A DNA stretch of 39,343 nt from Parvibaculum sp036499025 (GTDB lineage Bacteria > Pseudomonadota > Alphaproteobacteria > Parvibaculales > Parvibaculaceae). Position 1 is the stretch's first letter, and the number at the start of each line of letters is the position of its first letter. The stretch is from NCBI GenBank assembly GCA_036499025.1, contig DASYEM010000034.1, positions 1 to 39,343 on the forward strand, in the 5' to 3' direction. A model generated the notes under the pieces. It worked only from the letters and a program-made list of their open reading frames with translations. It was not told the origin of the DNA and ran no database searches. Made by a program: the position numbers and the translations under genes. Positions 16,290 to 24,238 of the stretch are shown piece after piece.

Positions 16290-17146
16290 CAGTTCGTCTC
16301 CGGCGCGGCGAACTCATCCCGCGCATGCGCAAGACGGTCGGCGATATCGGTGACGAAAGGCGTGCCGCAAGTCCAGAGCTTTGCTGGCAAGTCGATGGCG
16401 CGCGCGCGCTGAGCGACGTAGGACCGCAGCGCCGGATGGGCCAACACCTCATGCGCCAGCGACGGCTCATGCGCACGATATATGCCGACAGCGACGAGAT
16501 CGGGGCGCTTCTCGATCAACTCTTCAATGGTGAGATTGACGAAACCGCCACTCGACGACGCCCGGACCACATTCTCGAAGCCTGCATGGTCAAGAAGTGC
16601 GCCGAGAATGGTGTTGGCCGCCGCCGCACCGCCGAGGTCCTGATAGATGACGGCGCGCGGGGGATGATTGCCTTTAGGCCGCGCACTGGCGGCAAGGCTC
16701 GCATCAAAGCGGGCGATCCATGCCTCACCCTTCTCGCTCTCGCCAAGAGCGGCGGCGACACGGCGAATGTTGTCGCGAATGCCCTCGAAGCTGTCGGCAT
16801 CCTTTACCTGCACCACAGGCACATGGGCGCGAGCGAGCAGGTTCAGCGTGAAGGGCGAGGAGTAGCTATGAGCAAGCACGAGATCCGGCCTATAGCTCAG
16901 GATTTCTTCCGCCGTCGCATTGTTGAGCGGAATGCCGCGCGCGCGATCGGCAACCGGCGAGTCTTCGGGATCGGCAGCGACGCGGAAGATGGATTTGACC
17001 GTCCCGGGCTCAGCAAGCTCAAGCGCCAGAACATCGGAACAGAGGTTCATGGAAACAATGCGCTGCGGGCGCACCTCAGCGCTCGCGCGCCCCGCAACGG
17101 CCAGCGACGCGAGGGTAAGTAGGGCTAGTTTCAAAGCCGAATTCAT
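16289..17146 (-). CDS. ABC transporter periplasmic binding protein, cobalamin/Fe-chelate type (BtuF-like)
   Basis: 285 residues. A signal peptide (MNSALKLALLTLASLAVAGRASA) is followed by the bilobal fold of class III binding proteins: PQRIVSMNLCSDVLALELA (residues 27-45), then NNATAEEILSYRPDLVLAHSY and a C-terminal lobe with TIEELIEKRPDLVAVG. The NLCSD element and overall look resemble alphaproteobacterial proteins annotated as BtuF or iron-chelate receptors. I searched the leader for a B12 box and found none, nor a Fur-like palindrome; a weak CTGGAC-18-TAGACT promoter is possible about 60 bases upstream. It heads the operon with permease and ATPase. No TonB receptor is present nearby, so the ligand stays open. 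Confidence 0.88.
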   Translation of the reverse strand: MNSALKLALLTLASLAVAGRASAEVRPQRIVSMNLCSDVLALELAEPGTVKSIFRVAADPEDSPVADRARGIPLNNATAEEILSYRPDLVLAHSYSSPFTLNLLARAHVPVVQVKDADSFEGIRDNIRRVAAALGESEKGEAWIARFDASLAASARPKGNHPPRAVIYQDLGGAAAANTILGALLDHAGFENVVRASSSGGFVNLTIEELIEKRPDLVAVGIYRAHEPSLAHEVLAHPALRSYVAQRARAIDLPAKLWTCGTPFVTDIADRLAHARDEFAAPETN

Positions 17147-17277
17147 TATCCGCTCTCATTCCGGGCTGGCCGCGCGCAGTCTAGGTGGCGTCCGTTCAAG
17201 CGTCCAGCGCATGAAGCCCCTTGCCGAAAGCACGCCTGTCGGGCGAAATGCGAAAAACGAATTCCGGGGAGGACTGG

Positions 17278-17907
17278 ATGAAGCTCTATCACGTCAACGG
17301 CGCGCGCTCGATGCGCTCTCTGTGGCTTCTCCATGAACTTGGACTGGATTTCGAGCTTATGGAACTGACCTTCAGCATGGAAGCGTTGCGGACGCCTGAA
17401 TATCTTTCGATTTCTCCGCTTGGCCGCGTGCCCTGCCTCGTCGATGGTGAGACAGTGGTCTTCGAATCCGGGGCAATCACGCAATATCTTTGCGAAACCT
17501 ATGACAAAAATGGGCTTGGGCGCGGGCCGGAAAATCCCGAACGGGTGGAGTGGCTCACTTGGCTGCATTATGCGGAAACTATGGCGGTCCATGGCGCGAG
17601 TCTTGTGCAGCAGAAAGTCTTCATCGCGCGCGAAGACCGCTCACCTGTTGTCCAGAAGCTCGAGTCGCGCCGACTGGAGAAATCGCTGGAGGTGATCGAC
17701 CAACGTCTCGCCACCCGCGACTACATGCTGAAGAGCGGCTTCTCCGCCATCGATACCAATATCGGCTACAGCGTGCATCTGGCGAAAGGCTTCGTGTCCA
17801 TCAATCCGTTTCCGAATGTCGTTGCCTATTATGAGCGATTGTCCGCGCGGCCTGCTTTCCAGAAAGCCGCCGCGAGCGTGCCGCTGAAGGAACAGGGCCG
17901 CAGCTAA
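17278..17907 (+). CDS. Glutathione S-transferase family protein
   Basis: 209 residues from the ATG at 17278, with GGGGAGG 6 to 12 bases upstream. The thioredoxin-like N-terminal domain (about 1-78) begins MKLYHVNGARSMRSLWLLHELG and carries the glutathione-binding LGRVPCLVD cis-Pro loop and ESGAITQYL; the helical C-terminal domain follows with the conserved SAIDTNIGY near residue 158. GSTs conjugate glutathione to electrophiles or act as isomerases; the substrate cannot be told. The N-terminal active residue may be the Ser of ARSMR. It converges on the MFS gene and the two stop codons overlap by four bases (17904-17907). Confidence 0.9.
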   Translation: MKLYHVNGARSMRSLWLLHELGLDFELMELTFSMEALRTPEYLSISPLGRVPCLVDGETVVFESGAITQYLCETYDKNGLGRGPENPERVEWLTWLHYAETMAVHGASLVQQKVFIAREDRSPVVQKLESRRLEKSLEVIDQRLATRDYMLKSGFSAIDTNIGYSVHLAKGFVSINPFPNVVAYYERLSARPAFQKAAASVPLKEQGRS

Positions 17908-19217
17908 TCGGCGGCAAGACGAACGCGGTCGGCGCTGCGCGCGAGCAAGATGCGCATCAGCAATATGAGTCCCGCAGCGGCAATCAGCGCCACTGCAAGC
18001 GCGAGAATGCCTGCCGTATAGCTCTGCGTCGCGTTCTTCACCCAGCCGACGACATAAGGCCCGACGAAGCCGCCGAGATTGCCGGTAGCGTTGATGAGCG
18101 CGATGCCGCCCGCTGCCGCCGTGCCGCTCAGGAAAATCGGAGGCAACGCCCAGAAGGGAACAATCGAGACGTAGGTCCCTATGGCCGCAATACCGAGCGA
18201 GACGATGACGAGAAGCGGCGCATGGAAATAGGCGCCGCCGATAAAGCCCGCCGCGCCGATGAGGCAGGAAATGGAGGTGTGCCAGATGCGCTCCTGCCTG
18301 CGGTCGCTCGACCAACCCCAGAGCGGCATGGCGATAGCAGCGACTGCATAAACGGCGGCGACAATCCAACCTACCTCGATATTGGTGAAGCCCATCTGTT
18401 TGACCATTTGCGGCAGCCAGAAGCTGATGCCATATAGGCCGATGACGATGGCGAAATAAATCGCGCACATCAGCAGCACGCGCGCGTCTTTCAGCGCGGG
18501 CCAGAGCGCGTGCATCGCATCGACATGGGTGTTGGCGCGATCGCGGGCCAGGCAATCGGCGATGCGGGCGCGCTCATCGGCGGTAAGCCAACGCGCTTTC
18601 GTCGGATTGTCGGGAAGCAGCCACAGGACCGCAACGCCGAGCATGAATGCGGGCACGGCTTCGATGATGAACATCCACTGCCAGCCCTTGAAGCCAAGAT
18701 GACCGTCGAAGCCTAGCAACCAAGACGAGAACGGGGCACCGATGACGCTCGCCAGCGGGATGGCGATGAAATAACTGCCATAGAGCTTGGCGCGCAGATC
18801 GGTCGGAAACCAGTAAGTGAGGTAAAGGATCATGCCGGGCGCAAAGCCCGCTTCAGCTGCGCCCAGCAGGAAGCGCAGAATGTAGAAGCTCATCGGCGTT
18901 GAGACGAAGGCCATGGCGCCGGAGATCAGGCCCCATGTCACCATGATGCGGCAGATCCAGAGGCGTGCACCGACCTTCTCGATGATGACGTTCGAAGGCA
19001 CCTCGAAGATGAAGTAGCCGATGAAGAAAATACCGACGCCCCAGCCGAAGATTTCCGGCGTGAAGCCGAGGTCAGCGTTCATCGTCAGCGCGGCAAAGCC
19101 GACATTCACGCGATCGAGAAAGCTCACCATGTAGAGAAGGATCATCAGCGGAATGATCCGGCGCGCGGCGCGTGAAAACAGGCGGCGCTCTTCCATCGTC
19201 AGATTGATTGTCGTCAC
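17904..19217 (-). CDS. MFS transporter, anion:cation symporter (ACS) family
   Basis: 437 residues if started at the GTG at 19217, preferred because GAGGGG lies 7 bases before it; an ATG at 19265 would add 16 residues without a good site. Twelve membrane helices are visible. The ACS signature is present: RRIIPLMILLYMVSFLDRVNVGFAAL near residue 20-45 (key residues Asp-Arg-x-Asn), and the loop RxxGxRxW-like EKVGARLWICR near 75. ACS members carry small organic anions such as hexuronates, phthalate, tartrate or pantothenate with H+ or Na+. No catabolic enzyme sits directly beside it, so the substrate is unknown. Stop overlaps the converging GST stop. Confidence 0.9.
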   Translation of the reverse strand: MTTINLTMEERRLFSRAARRIIPLMILLYMVSFLDRVNVGFAALTMNADLGFTPEIFGWGVGIFFIGYFIFEVPSNVIIEKVGARLWICRIMVTWGLISGAMAFVSTPMSFYILRFLLGAAEAGFAPGMILYLTYWFPTDLRAKLYGSYFIAIPLASVIGAPFSSWLLGFDGHLGFKGWQWMFIIEAVPAFMLGVAVLWLLPDNPTKARWLTADERARIADCLARDRANTHVDAMHALWPALKDARVLLMCAIYFAIVIGLYGISFWLPQMVKQMGFTNIEVGWIVAAVYAVAAIAMPLWGWSSDRRQERIWHTSISCLIGAAGFIGGAYFHAPLLVIVSLGIAAIGTYVSIVPFWALPPIFLSGTAAAGGIALINATGNLGGFVGPYVVGWVKNATQSYTAGILALAVALIAAAGLILLMRILLARSADRVRLAAD

Positions 19218-19288
19218 GTCGGCCCCTCGCCCATATCGCCCGGACGAGACCATAAGCGAGGCCATCGCCCCGGCATAGAGGCGTGCGC

Positions 19289-20251
19289 CTACTTCTTCAG
19301 CTTGGGGAGGCCGGCGACGGCAGGCTTCGGCTCTCGAGCCTCGGTGAAGAGGCCCCAGAAGGCTTCTTCGGGATGGGTACCTGCGACCGGGTTGAAGTCG
19401 GCAATGCGCCAGGGTGCATCGAAGGCCGAGAAATAGGAGAAGGCGCGAGCGTGAGACGGCTTGTACTGCGCTTCCAGCGCGCGCCAGAAGGCTGCCTGCT
19501 TCTCCGCATCATATCCCATAGTCACCGGGCCGGTCGGCAAGCCGGTTTCCTTGACGATGATTGGTCCGCAGTAAGCACCCTGGAGCTTGTCCGTTACCTT
19601 GACGACGAAGTCGGCCCAGTTGTCAGGGCCCGAGGTCGCGAACCATTTTTCGAAAATCGGATGGATATTCACCAACATGAAATCGAGTTGCCCGCGCACA
19701 TCGTCGGCATCGCTTTCGAGGAATTGAGCAAAAGGTTCGGTGATGGTCAACGGCACATCTGGAATCCGCGAACGCATCAGGGCGAGATAAGATTGGAGGT
19801 TCGCCCAGGTGCCGCGCTTACCGAAAACGATTTCGTTGCCGAGCGAGATGCCGACAACGAGCTTTGGATGCGCCTTTACAGCCTTGATCGCATTTTTCAC
19901 CTCTTCGGGATCGGCTGGTGTCCAGAGGCCGATGACGACGGCCTTGTAGCCGAGCTCCTGCGCGATGTCGGCGACATGCTCGTTGCCGTCGCGCGCCGAA
20001 TAGGTGATGAGTCCGTCAAAATAGGGACGCAGCGCTTTCAGATCGGCCCGAATGTTTTCGGCGCTCGCTGGCGTGATATTGCCTTCGATGACCTTCAGGC
20101 CGGTCGGGTTGTAGGTAACGAAACGCGTCGTCGCCATTGCCGTTTCGAGCCGCGCCAGAGCGGGCGCGACGGCTTTGCGCGGAGCACAAGGCTCGGCGGC
20201 GAAAGCCGAGGTGGCGAAAAACGACAATAGGACGGCGATGAGGATGCGCAT
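19289..20251 (-). CDS. Secreted glycoside hydrolase family 17 (beta-1,3-glucanase-like) protein
   Basis: 320 residues. A signal peptide (MRILIAVLLSFFATSAFA) directs export to the periplasm or beyond. The rest matches a single GH17 (beta/alpha)8 domain: YNPTGLKVIEG near residue 47, the acid/base Glu140 in GISLGNEIVFG, the INIHPIFEKW-like VNIHPIF near 194, and the nucleophile Glu235 in VKETGLPTG, which corresponds to the ETGWP motif of plant and fungal members. GH17 enzymes hydrolyse or transglycosylate beta-1,3-glucans; in proteobacteria relatives are linked to cyclic or membrane-bound glucan making, but no glycosyltransferase is fused or adjacent here. It is followed by the MFS gene and preceded by the EamA gene, all on one strand. 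Confidence 0.82.
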   Translation of the reverse strand: MRILIAVLLSFFATSAFAAEPCAPRKAVAPALARLETAMATTRFVTYNPTGLKVIEGNITPASAENIRADLKALRPYFDGLITYSARDGNEHVADIAQELGYKAVVIGLWTPADPEEVKNAIKAVKAHPKLVVGISLGNEIVFGKRGTWANLQSYLALMRSRIPDVPLTITEPFAQFLESDADDVRGQLDFMLVNIHPIFEKWFATSGPDNWADFVVKVTDKLQGAYCGPIIVKETGLPTGPVTMGYDAEKQAAFWRALEAQYKPSHARAFSYFSAFDAPWRIADFNPVAGTHPEEAFWGLFTEAREPKPAVAGLPKLKK

Positions 20252-20292
20252 GGGCGAAGGTTAGGCGGGATTGTCCGCCCGCGCCAGCGATC

Positions 20293-20721
20293 TCAAAAGG
20301 CCACGAAGAGCGCGCCGAGCGCAATAAGCGCGACGCCAATCCAGTTCAACGCGGTCAGTCTTTCGCCAAGAAAGGCGACGCCGAAGACCGCGACGAGGAC
20401 GACGCTCAGCTTGTCGATCGGCGCGACCTGCCCGGCATTGCCAATCTTGAGTGCACGAAAGTAGCAGATCCATGAGGCGCCTGTCGCGAGCCCAGAGAGG
20501 ATTAGAAAACCCCACGTTCGCACGGAGATCGGCTCGGGCGAGCGGTATTCGCCGGTCGCGTAGAGGATCAGCGCCAGCGTGACGAGAATGACGATGGTGC
20601 GGATGAACGTCGCCAGATCGGAGTTGATGTTTTCGATGCCGACCTTGGCGAAGATTGCCGTCAGCGCCGCGAAGACCGCAGACAGAGCAGCCCAGAATTG
20701 CCAGGAGGCGGCGAGGTTCAT
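20293..20721 (-). CDS. EamA/DMT family half-size transporter
   Basis: 142 residues with five hydrophobic helices, equal to one EamA domain; most DMT exporters have two in tandem. The opening QFWAALSAVFAALTAIFAKVG and the GFLILSGLATGASWICYFRALKIGNAGQVAPIDKLSVVLVAVFGVAFLGERL region (key parts FRALKIG, APIDKLSVV, FLGERL) are typical of the family. Such short members are thought to work as dimers. The substrate is unknown. It lies 30 bases downstream of nrdB and may be read through from the nrd operon. Confidence 0.85.
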   Translation of the reverse strand: MNLAASWQFWAALSAVFAALTAIFAKVGIENINSDLATFIRTIVILVTLALILYATGEYRSPEPISVRTWGFLILSGLATGASWICYFRALKIGNAGQVAPIDKLSVVLVAVFGVAFLGERLTALNWIGVALIALGALFVAF

Positions 20722-20751
20722 GATTTCAATCCCCTCACGCGCCTGCGGCGA

Positions 20752-21711
20752 TCAATCGAAGGCTTCATCCCATGTGCCTTTGGTCGAGGCCTTGGAATAT
20801 TCCGTCGCGCGATTTTCGAAGAAGTTGGCGTGTTCGATGCCGTTCAGCATCTCGTCCATCCAGGGCAGTGGGTTTTTGTCCGTGCGATAGATCGGCTGGA
20901 GATTGAGCTGGATCAGGCGGCGGTCGGCGATGTAGCGGATATAGTCTTTGACTTCCTGACCCGTCAGACCTTCGATATCGCCCATTTCGAATGCGAGATC
21001 GATGAATGCGTCTTCGTGATGGATGATCGTCTCGCAGGCTTTATAGATGTCACGCTGCAATTCTTCGTCCCAGATTTCGCGGTTCTCGTCGATGAAGGTG
21101 CGGAAGAGCTTCACGATGGAATTGGTATGCAGCGTCTCGTCGCGCACCGACCATGTGATGATCTGGCCCATGCCCTTCATCTTGTTGAAGCGCGGGAAGT
21201 TCATCAGGATGGCGAAAGAAGCGAAGAGCTGCACGCCTTCGGTGAAGGCGCCAAACACCGCGAGTGTTTTCGCGATATCTTTTTTCGACCCCATGCCCCA
21301 TTCGCGCATGTAGTCGAACTTGTCCTTCATTTCCTTGTATTTCATGAAGGCTTCGTATTCGGCTTCGGGAATGCCGATGGTGTCGAGCAGATGCGAATAG
21401 GCGGAAATGTGGACCGTCTCCATATTGGAGAAAGCCGAGAGCATCATCGCGACTTCGGTCGGTTTGAAGATGCCCGAATAGTGCTTCATGTAGCAGTTGT
21501 TCACTTCGACGTCGGCTTGCACGAAGAAGCGGAAAATCTGCGTCAGCAGATTGCGCTCACCCGGCGTCAGCTTCTTCGCCCAGTCCTTCACATCGTCGGC
21601 CAACGGCACTTCTTCCGGCAGCCAGTGGATGCGCTGCTGCGTCAGCCAAGCATCATAGGCCCAGGGATAACGGAAGGGCTTATAGACGAGACGTTCTTCG
21701 AGAAGTGACAT
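20752..21711 (-). CDS. nrdB: Class Ia ribonucleoside-diphosphate reductase, small (radical) subunit
   Basis: 319 residues from the ATG at 21711 (MSLLEERLVYKPF); a longer frame upstream is unlikely. NrdB houses the di-iron-tyrosyl radical that starts nucleotide reduction in NrdA. All metal ligands and the radical residue appear with E. coli spacing: Asp67, Glu98, His101, Tyr105 (METVHISAYSH), Glu158 and Glu192/His195 (RDETLH). It therefore looks like a canonical tyrosyl-radical subunit rather than a Mn/Fe or radical-free variant. It follows nrdA on the same strand; a palindromic repeat of 86 bp fills most of the gap. Cytoplasmic; works as a dimer with NrdA. Confidence 0.96.
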   Translation of the reverse strand: MSLLEERLVYKPFRYPWAYDAWLTQQRIHWLPEEVPLADDVKDWAKKLTPGERNLLTQIFRFFVQADVEVNNCYMKHYSGIFKPTEVAMMLSAFSNMETVHISAYSHLLDTIGIPEAEYEAFMKYKEMKDKFDYMREWGMGSKKDIAKTLAVFGAFTEGVQLFASFAILMNFPRFNKMKGMGQIITWSVRDETLHTNSIVKLFRTFIDENREIWDEELQRDIYKACETIIHHEDAFIDLAFEMGDIEGLTGQEVKDYIRYIADRRLIQLNLQPIYRTDKNPLPWMDEMLNGIEHANFFENRATEYSKASTKGTWDEAFD

Positions 21712-21756
21712 GGGATGAATTCCGTCGTCTGCTTTTGTTTCCGGCAATTCTCACTT

Positions 21757-21842
21757 TGTCATGCCCGGACTTGATCCGGGCATCCAGAGCCGCCCATTCT
21801 GAGTTTGCGGCAATGGATTGCCGGGTCAAGCCGGCAATGACA
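21757..21842. repeat. Palindromic extragenic repeat between nrdA and nrdB
   Basis: An 86-bp imperfect inverted repeat. The left arm starts TGTCATGCCCGGACTTGATC and the right arm ends TCAAGCCGGCAATGACA; each arm also folds on itself (GCCCGG...CCGGGC and GCCGG...CCGGC). This type, with GTCAT ends and ATCCA internal edges, is frequent between genes in alphaproteobacteria. In the nrd transcript it would form a strong structure. Confidence 0.82.
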
Positions 21843-21867
21843 GATTGCTGTGGATAGGTGTCTGGCC

Positions 21868-23883
21868 TTACTGGCAGGCCAGACATTCGTCGTATTCGAC
21901 GACTTCGCGGCGGGCTTCGCTGGCCACCTGATCGAGGGTCTTCACGTCGAGCTTCTTGGCCGGAACGAGCGAGATCACTTCGGCTTTTTCGGCGCGCTGG
22001 ATCGAGAGCGAGCGGCAGTAATAGAGACTTTTCACGCCGAGCTTCCAGGCCATCAGATGCAGCTTGTGCAGGTCGCGTTTATGCACGTCGGCCGGCAGGA
22101 AGAGGTTGATCGACTGCGCCTGATCGACCATCGCGGCGCGGTCGCCGGCATGTTCGATGACCCAGCGCTGGTCGAGTTCGAAGGCGGTTTTGAAGACGTC
22201 CTTTTCTTCATCCGACAGGAAGTCGAGATGCTGGATCGAACCGCCATTGGTGACGATGGACGACCAGATGTCGTCATCGTTGCGGCCTTTTTCTTCGAGC
22301 AGCTTCGTCAGATGACGATTGCGGACGTTGAAGGAGCCGGACAGCGTCTTGTGCGTGAACGAGTTTGCCGCGATGGGCTCGATACCCGGCGACGTGCCGC
22401 CGGTGATGATCGAGATTGAGGCGGTCGGCGCAATCGCCGTCTTGTTCGAGAAGCGCTCATTGAAGCCGAACTGCTTGGCATCCGGGCAGGCGCCGCGTTC
22501 ATCGGCGAGTTTCCTGGAAGCCGCGTTCACGCCCTCCTGAATCGCCTTGAACATGCGCTTGTTCCAGACCTTGGCCATCACGCCCTCGAAGGGGATCATG
22601 TTGGCCTGAAGGAAGGAGTGATAGCCCATGACGCCGAGACCGACGGAACGTTCCTGCGCGGCGGCGTATTTCGCGCGGCTCATCTCGCTGGGCGCGCGCT
22701 CGATGAAATCCTGCAGCACGTTATCAAGGAAGCGCATCGTGTCTTCGATGATGTTCGGATTGTCCTGCCACTCGAAATAGGTTTCGAGGTTCAGCGACGA
22801 GAGGCAGCAAACGGCTGTGCGCTGCTCGCCATGCTGGTCGATGCCGGTCGGCAACGTGATTTCGGCGCAGAGGTTCGAGGTTTTCACTTCGAGGCCAGCG
22901 AGCTTGTGATGCTCGGGCCGCGCATTGTTCACTGTGTCTTTGAATATGATGTAGGGCTCGCCGGTTTCGATGCGCGAGGTCAGCATGCGAATCCAGAGCG
23001 AACGGGCCGAAATGGTTTTCTGAACCGTCTTGTCCTTCGGGCTCAGCAGCGCCCATTCGGCGTCTGCCTCGACGGCGCGCATGAAGGCGTCGGAAACGAG
23101 GATGCCGTGGTGAAGGTTCAGCGCCTTGCGGTTCGGATCGCCACCGGTCGGGCGGCGCATTTCCATGAACTCTTCGACTTCAGGATGATCGACCGGAAGA
23201 TAGACCGCCGCCGAGCCGCGACGGAGCGAGCCCTGCGAAATCGCCAAGGTCAGAGAATCCATGACGCGGATGAAGGGAATGATGCCCGAGGTCTTGCCGT
23301 TGCCGCCGACGGTTTCGCCGATGGAACGCAGGTTGCCCCAGTAGGAGCCGATGCCGCCGCCCTTGGCCGCGAGCCAGACGTTTTCATTCCAGAGGCCGAG
23401 AATGCCTTCGAGGCTGTCGGAGGCTTCGTTGAGGAAGCAGGAAATGGGCAAGCCGCGCTGCGTGCCGCCATTAGAGAGAACGGGCGTCGCAGGCATGAAC
23501 CAGAGCTTCGAGATGTAGTCATAAAGGCGCTGGGCGTGGGCCTCGTCGTCCGCGTAGTAGGAGGCAACGCGCGCGAAAAGATCCTGATAGGATTCGCCGG
23601 GCATCAGATAGCGGTCATTGAGGGTGGCTTTGCCGAATTCGGTCAGCAGCGCGTCGCGCGAATGGTCGAGCTTCACACGGAAACCGCGGGCGCGGAATCC
23701 ACGAGCCACCTGAACGGCCTGGTCCATTTCGCCAAAGGGCATTTCGGGCTCGGCCGTCGCAGCCATATCGGCGCGCGGACGATGGGCTCCGGCACGGCTC
23801 GGCGCGCGCTCGCCCGTAATGATCGCGGAAACGGTGGCCTCGACATCGCTCATATCAACCGCTTTCGACGTATCGTTCAGCAT
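21868..23883 (-). CDS. nrdA: Class Ia ribonucleoside-diphosphate reductase, large subunit
   Basis: 671 residues from the ATG at 23883, which has AAGGGGAT just upstream; the open frame continues 25 codons further without support. NrdA reduces NDPs to dNDPs. Active-site residues are visible: Cys149 in PISCFL, Asn337-Cys339-Glu341 in NLCAE, the partner Cys at 359/360 in AVCCLSSLNL, the radical-path pair Tyr621-Tyr622 in SLYYCRS, and the C-terminal redox pair Cys667/Cys670 in CLAC. The N-terminal ATP-cone that sets overall activity in E. coli NrdA is absent; the first 50 residues are low-complexity and unrelated. The gene is preceded by a promoter overlapped by two likely NrdR boxes and a leader of about 170 bases. 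Confidence 0.96.
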   Translation of the reverse strand: MLNDTSKAVDMSDVEATVSAIITGERAPSRAGAHRPRADMAATAEPEMPFGEMDQAVQVARGFRARGFRVKLDHSRDALLTEFGKATLNDRYLMPGESYQDLFARVASYYADDEAHAQRLYDYISKLWFMPATPVLSNGGTQRGLPISCFLNEASDSLEGILGLWNENVWLAAKGGGIGSYWGNLRSIGETVGGNGKTSGIIPFIRVMDSLTLAISQGSLRRGSAAVYLPVDHPEVEEFMEMRRPTGGDPNRKALNLHHGILVSDAFMRAVEADAEWALLSPKDKTVQKTISARSLWIRMLTSRIETGEPYIIFKDTVNNARPEHHKLAGLEVKTSNLCAEITLPTGIDQHGEQRTAVCCLSSLNLETYFEWQDNPNIIEDTMRFLDNVLQDFIERAPSEMSRAKYAAAQERSVGLGVMGYHSFLQANMIPFEGVMAKVWNKRMFKAIQEGVNAASRKLADERGACPDAKQFGFNERFSNKTAIAPTASISIITGGTSPGIEPIAANSFTHKTLSGSFNVRNRHLTKLLEEKGRNDDDIWSSIVTNGGSIQHLDFLSDEEKDVFKTAFELDQRWVIEHAGDRAAMVDQAQSINLFLPADVHKRDLHKLHLMAWKLGVKSLYYCRSLSIQRAEKAEVISLVPAKKLDVKTLDQVASEARREVVEYDECLACQ

Positions 23884-24050
23884 GACTATCCCCTTTTGGC
23901 CCGTGGTTGCGCCCGCTCCGCCGCCGCAGGAGACGCAAAATCCCTTCAGGCGAAGCAAACGCTTTCGCCGTCTCTCTGCCCAACAGAGGCAGGACTCGTG
24001 TATTCAAATGATGGCCTCGCGCCCCCGGGGAGCCCCAAATCAGTGCGAGG

Positions 24051-24097
24051 TGTCCAGATATAGTAGACCGTGCCGCCCCGAGGTCAACACGTTGTGG
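24051..24097 (-). promoter_or_regulatory. nrdA promoter overlapped by two candidate NrdR boxes
   Basis: On the minus strand TTGACC (24082-24087) and TACTAT (24060-24065) are 16 bases apart. CCACAACGTGTTGACC (24082-24097) covers the -35 box and CTACTATATCTGGACA (24051-24066) the -10 box; each matches the NrdR consensus at 9 to 10 of 16 positions, and the centres are exactly 31 bp apart, the helical spacing known for NrdR pairs. NrdR represses RNR genes when ATP/dATP is bound. The rest of the 355-base gap between nrdA and the divergent peptidase gene (23884-24238) holds the nrdA leader and, beyond 24100, an AT-rich part that should carry the other promoter. Confidence 0.55.
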
Positions 24098-24238
24098 CAT
24101 GAGGATGAATGTTTTTTTAGTTAACGGCCTCGCGGCCTGGGCCACAGACATAAAAACATGTGATATTTCAGAGGCTTGATTCTGTTTTCCACGGCCGTTC
24201 GCCAGCAGCGAATGCCTCCGACAAGGGACTTTTCCCCT

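Noticed and set aside
15289..16476. Upstream extension of the ABC ATPase frame (would make a 652-residue protein)
   Set aside because: The extra 396 codons overlap the permease gene in another frame and are low-complexity; the ATPase has a normal start in an ATGA overlap at 15288.
17147..17277. Possible cobalamin riboswitch before the BtuF-like gene
   Set aside because: No B12 box or plausible four-way core could be seen on the minus strand; only a weak promoter-like pair.
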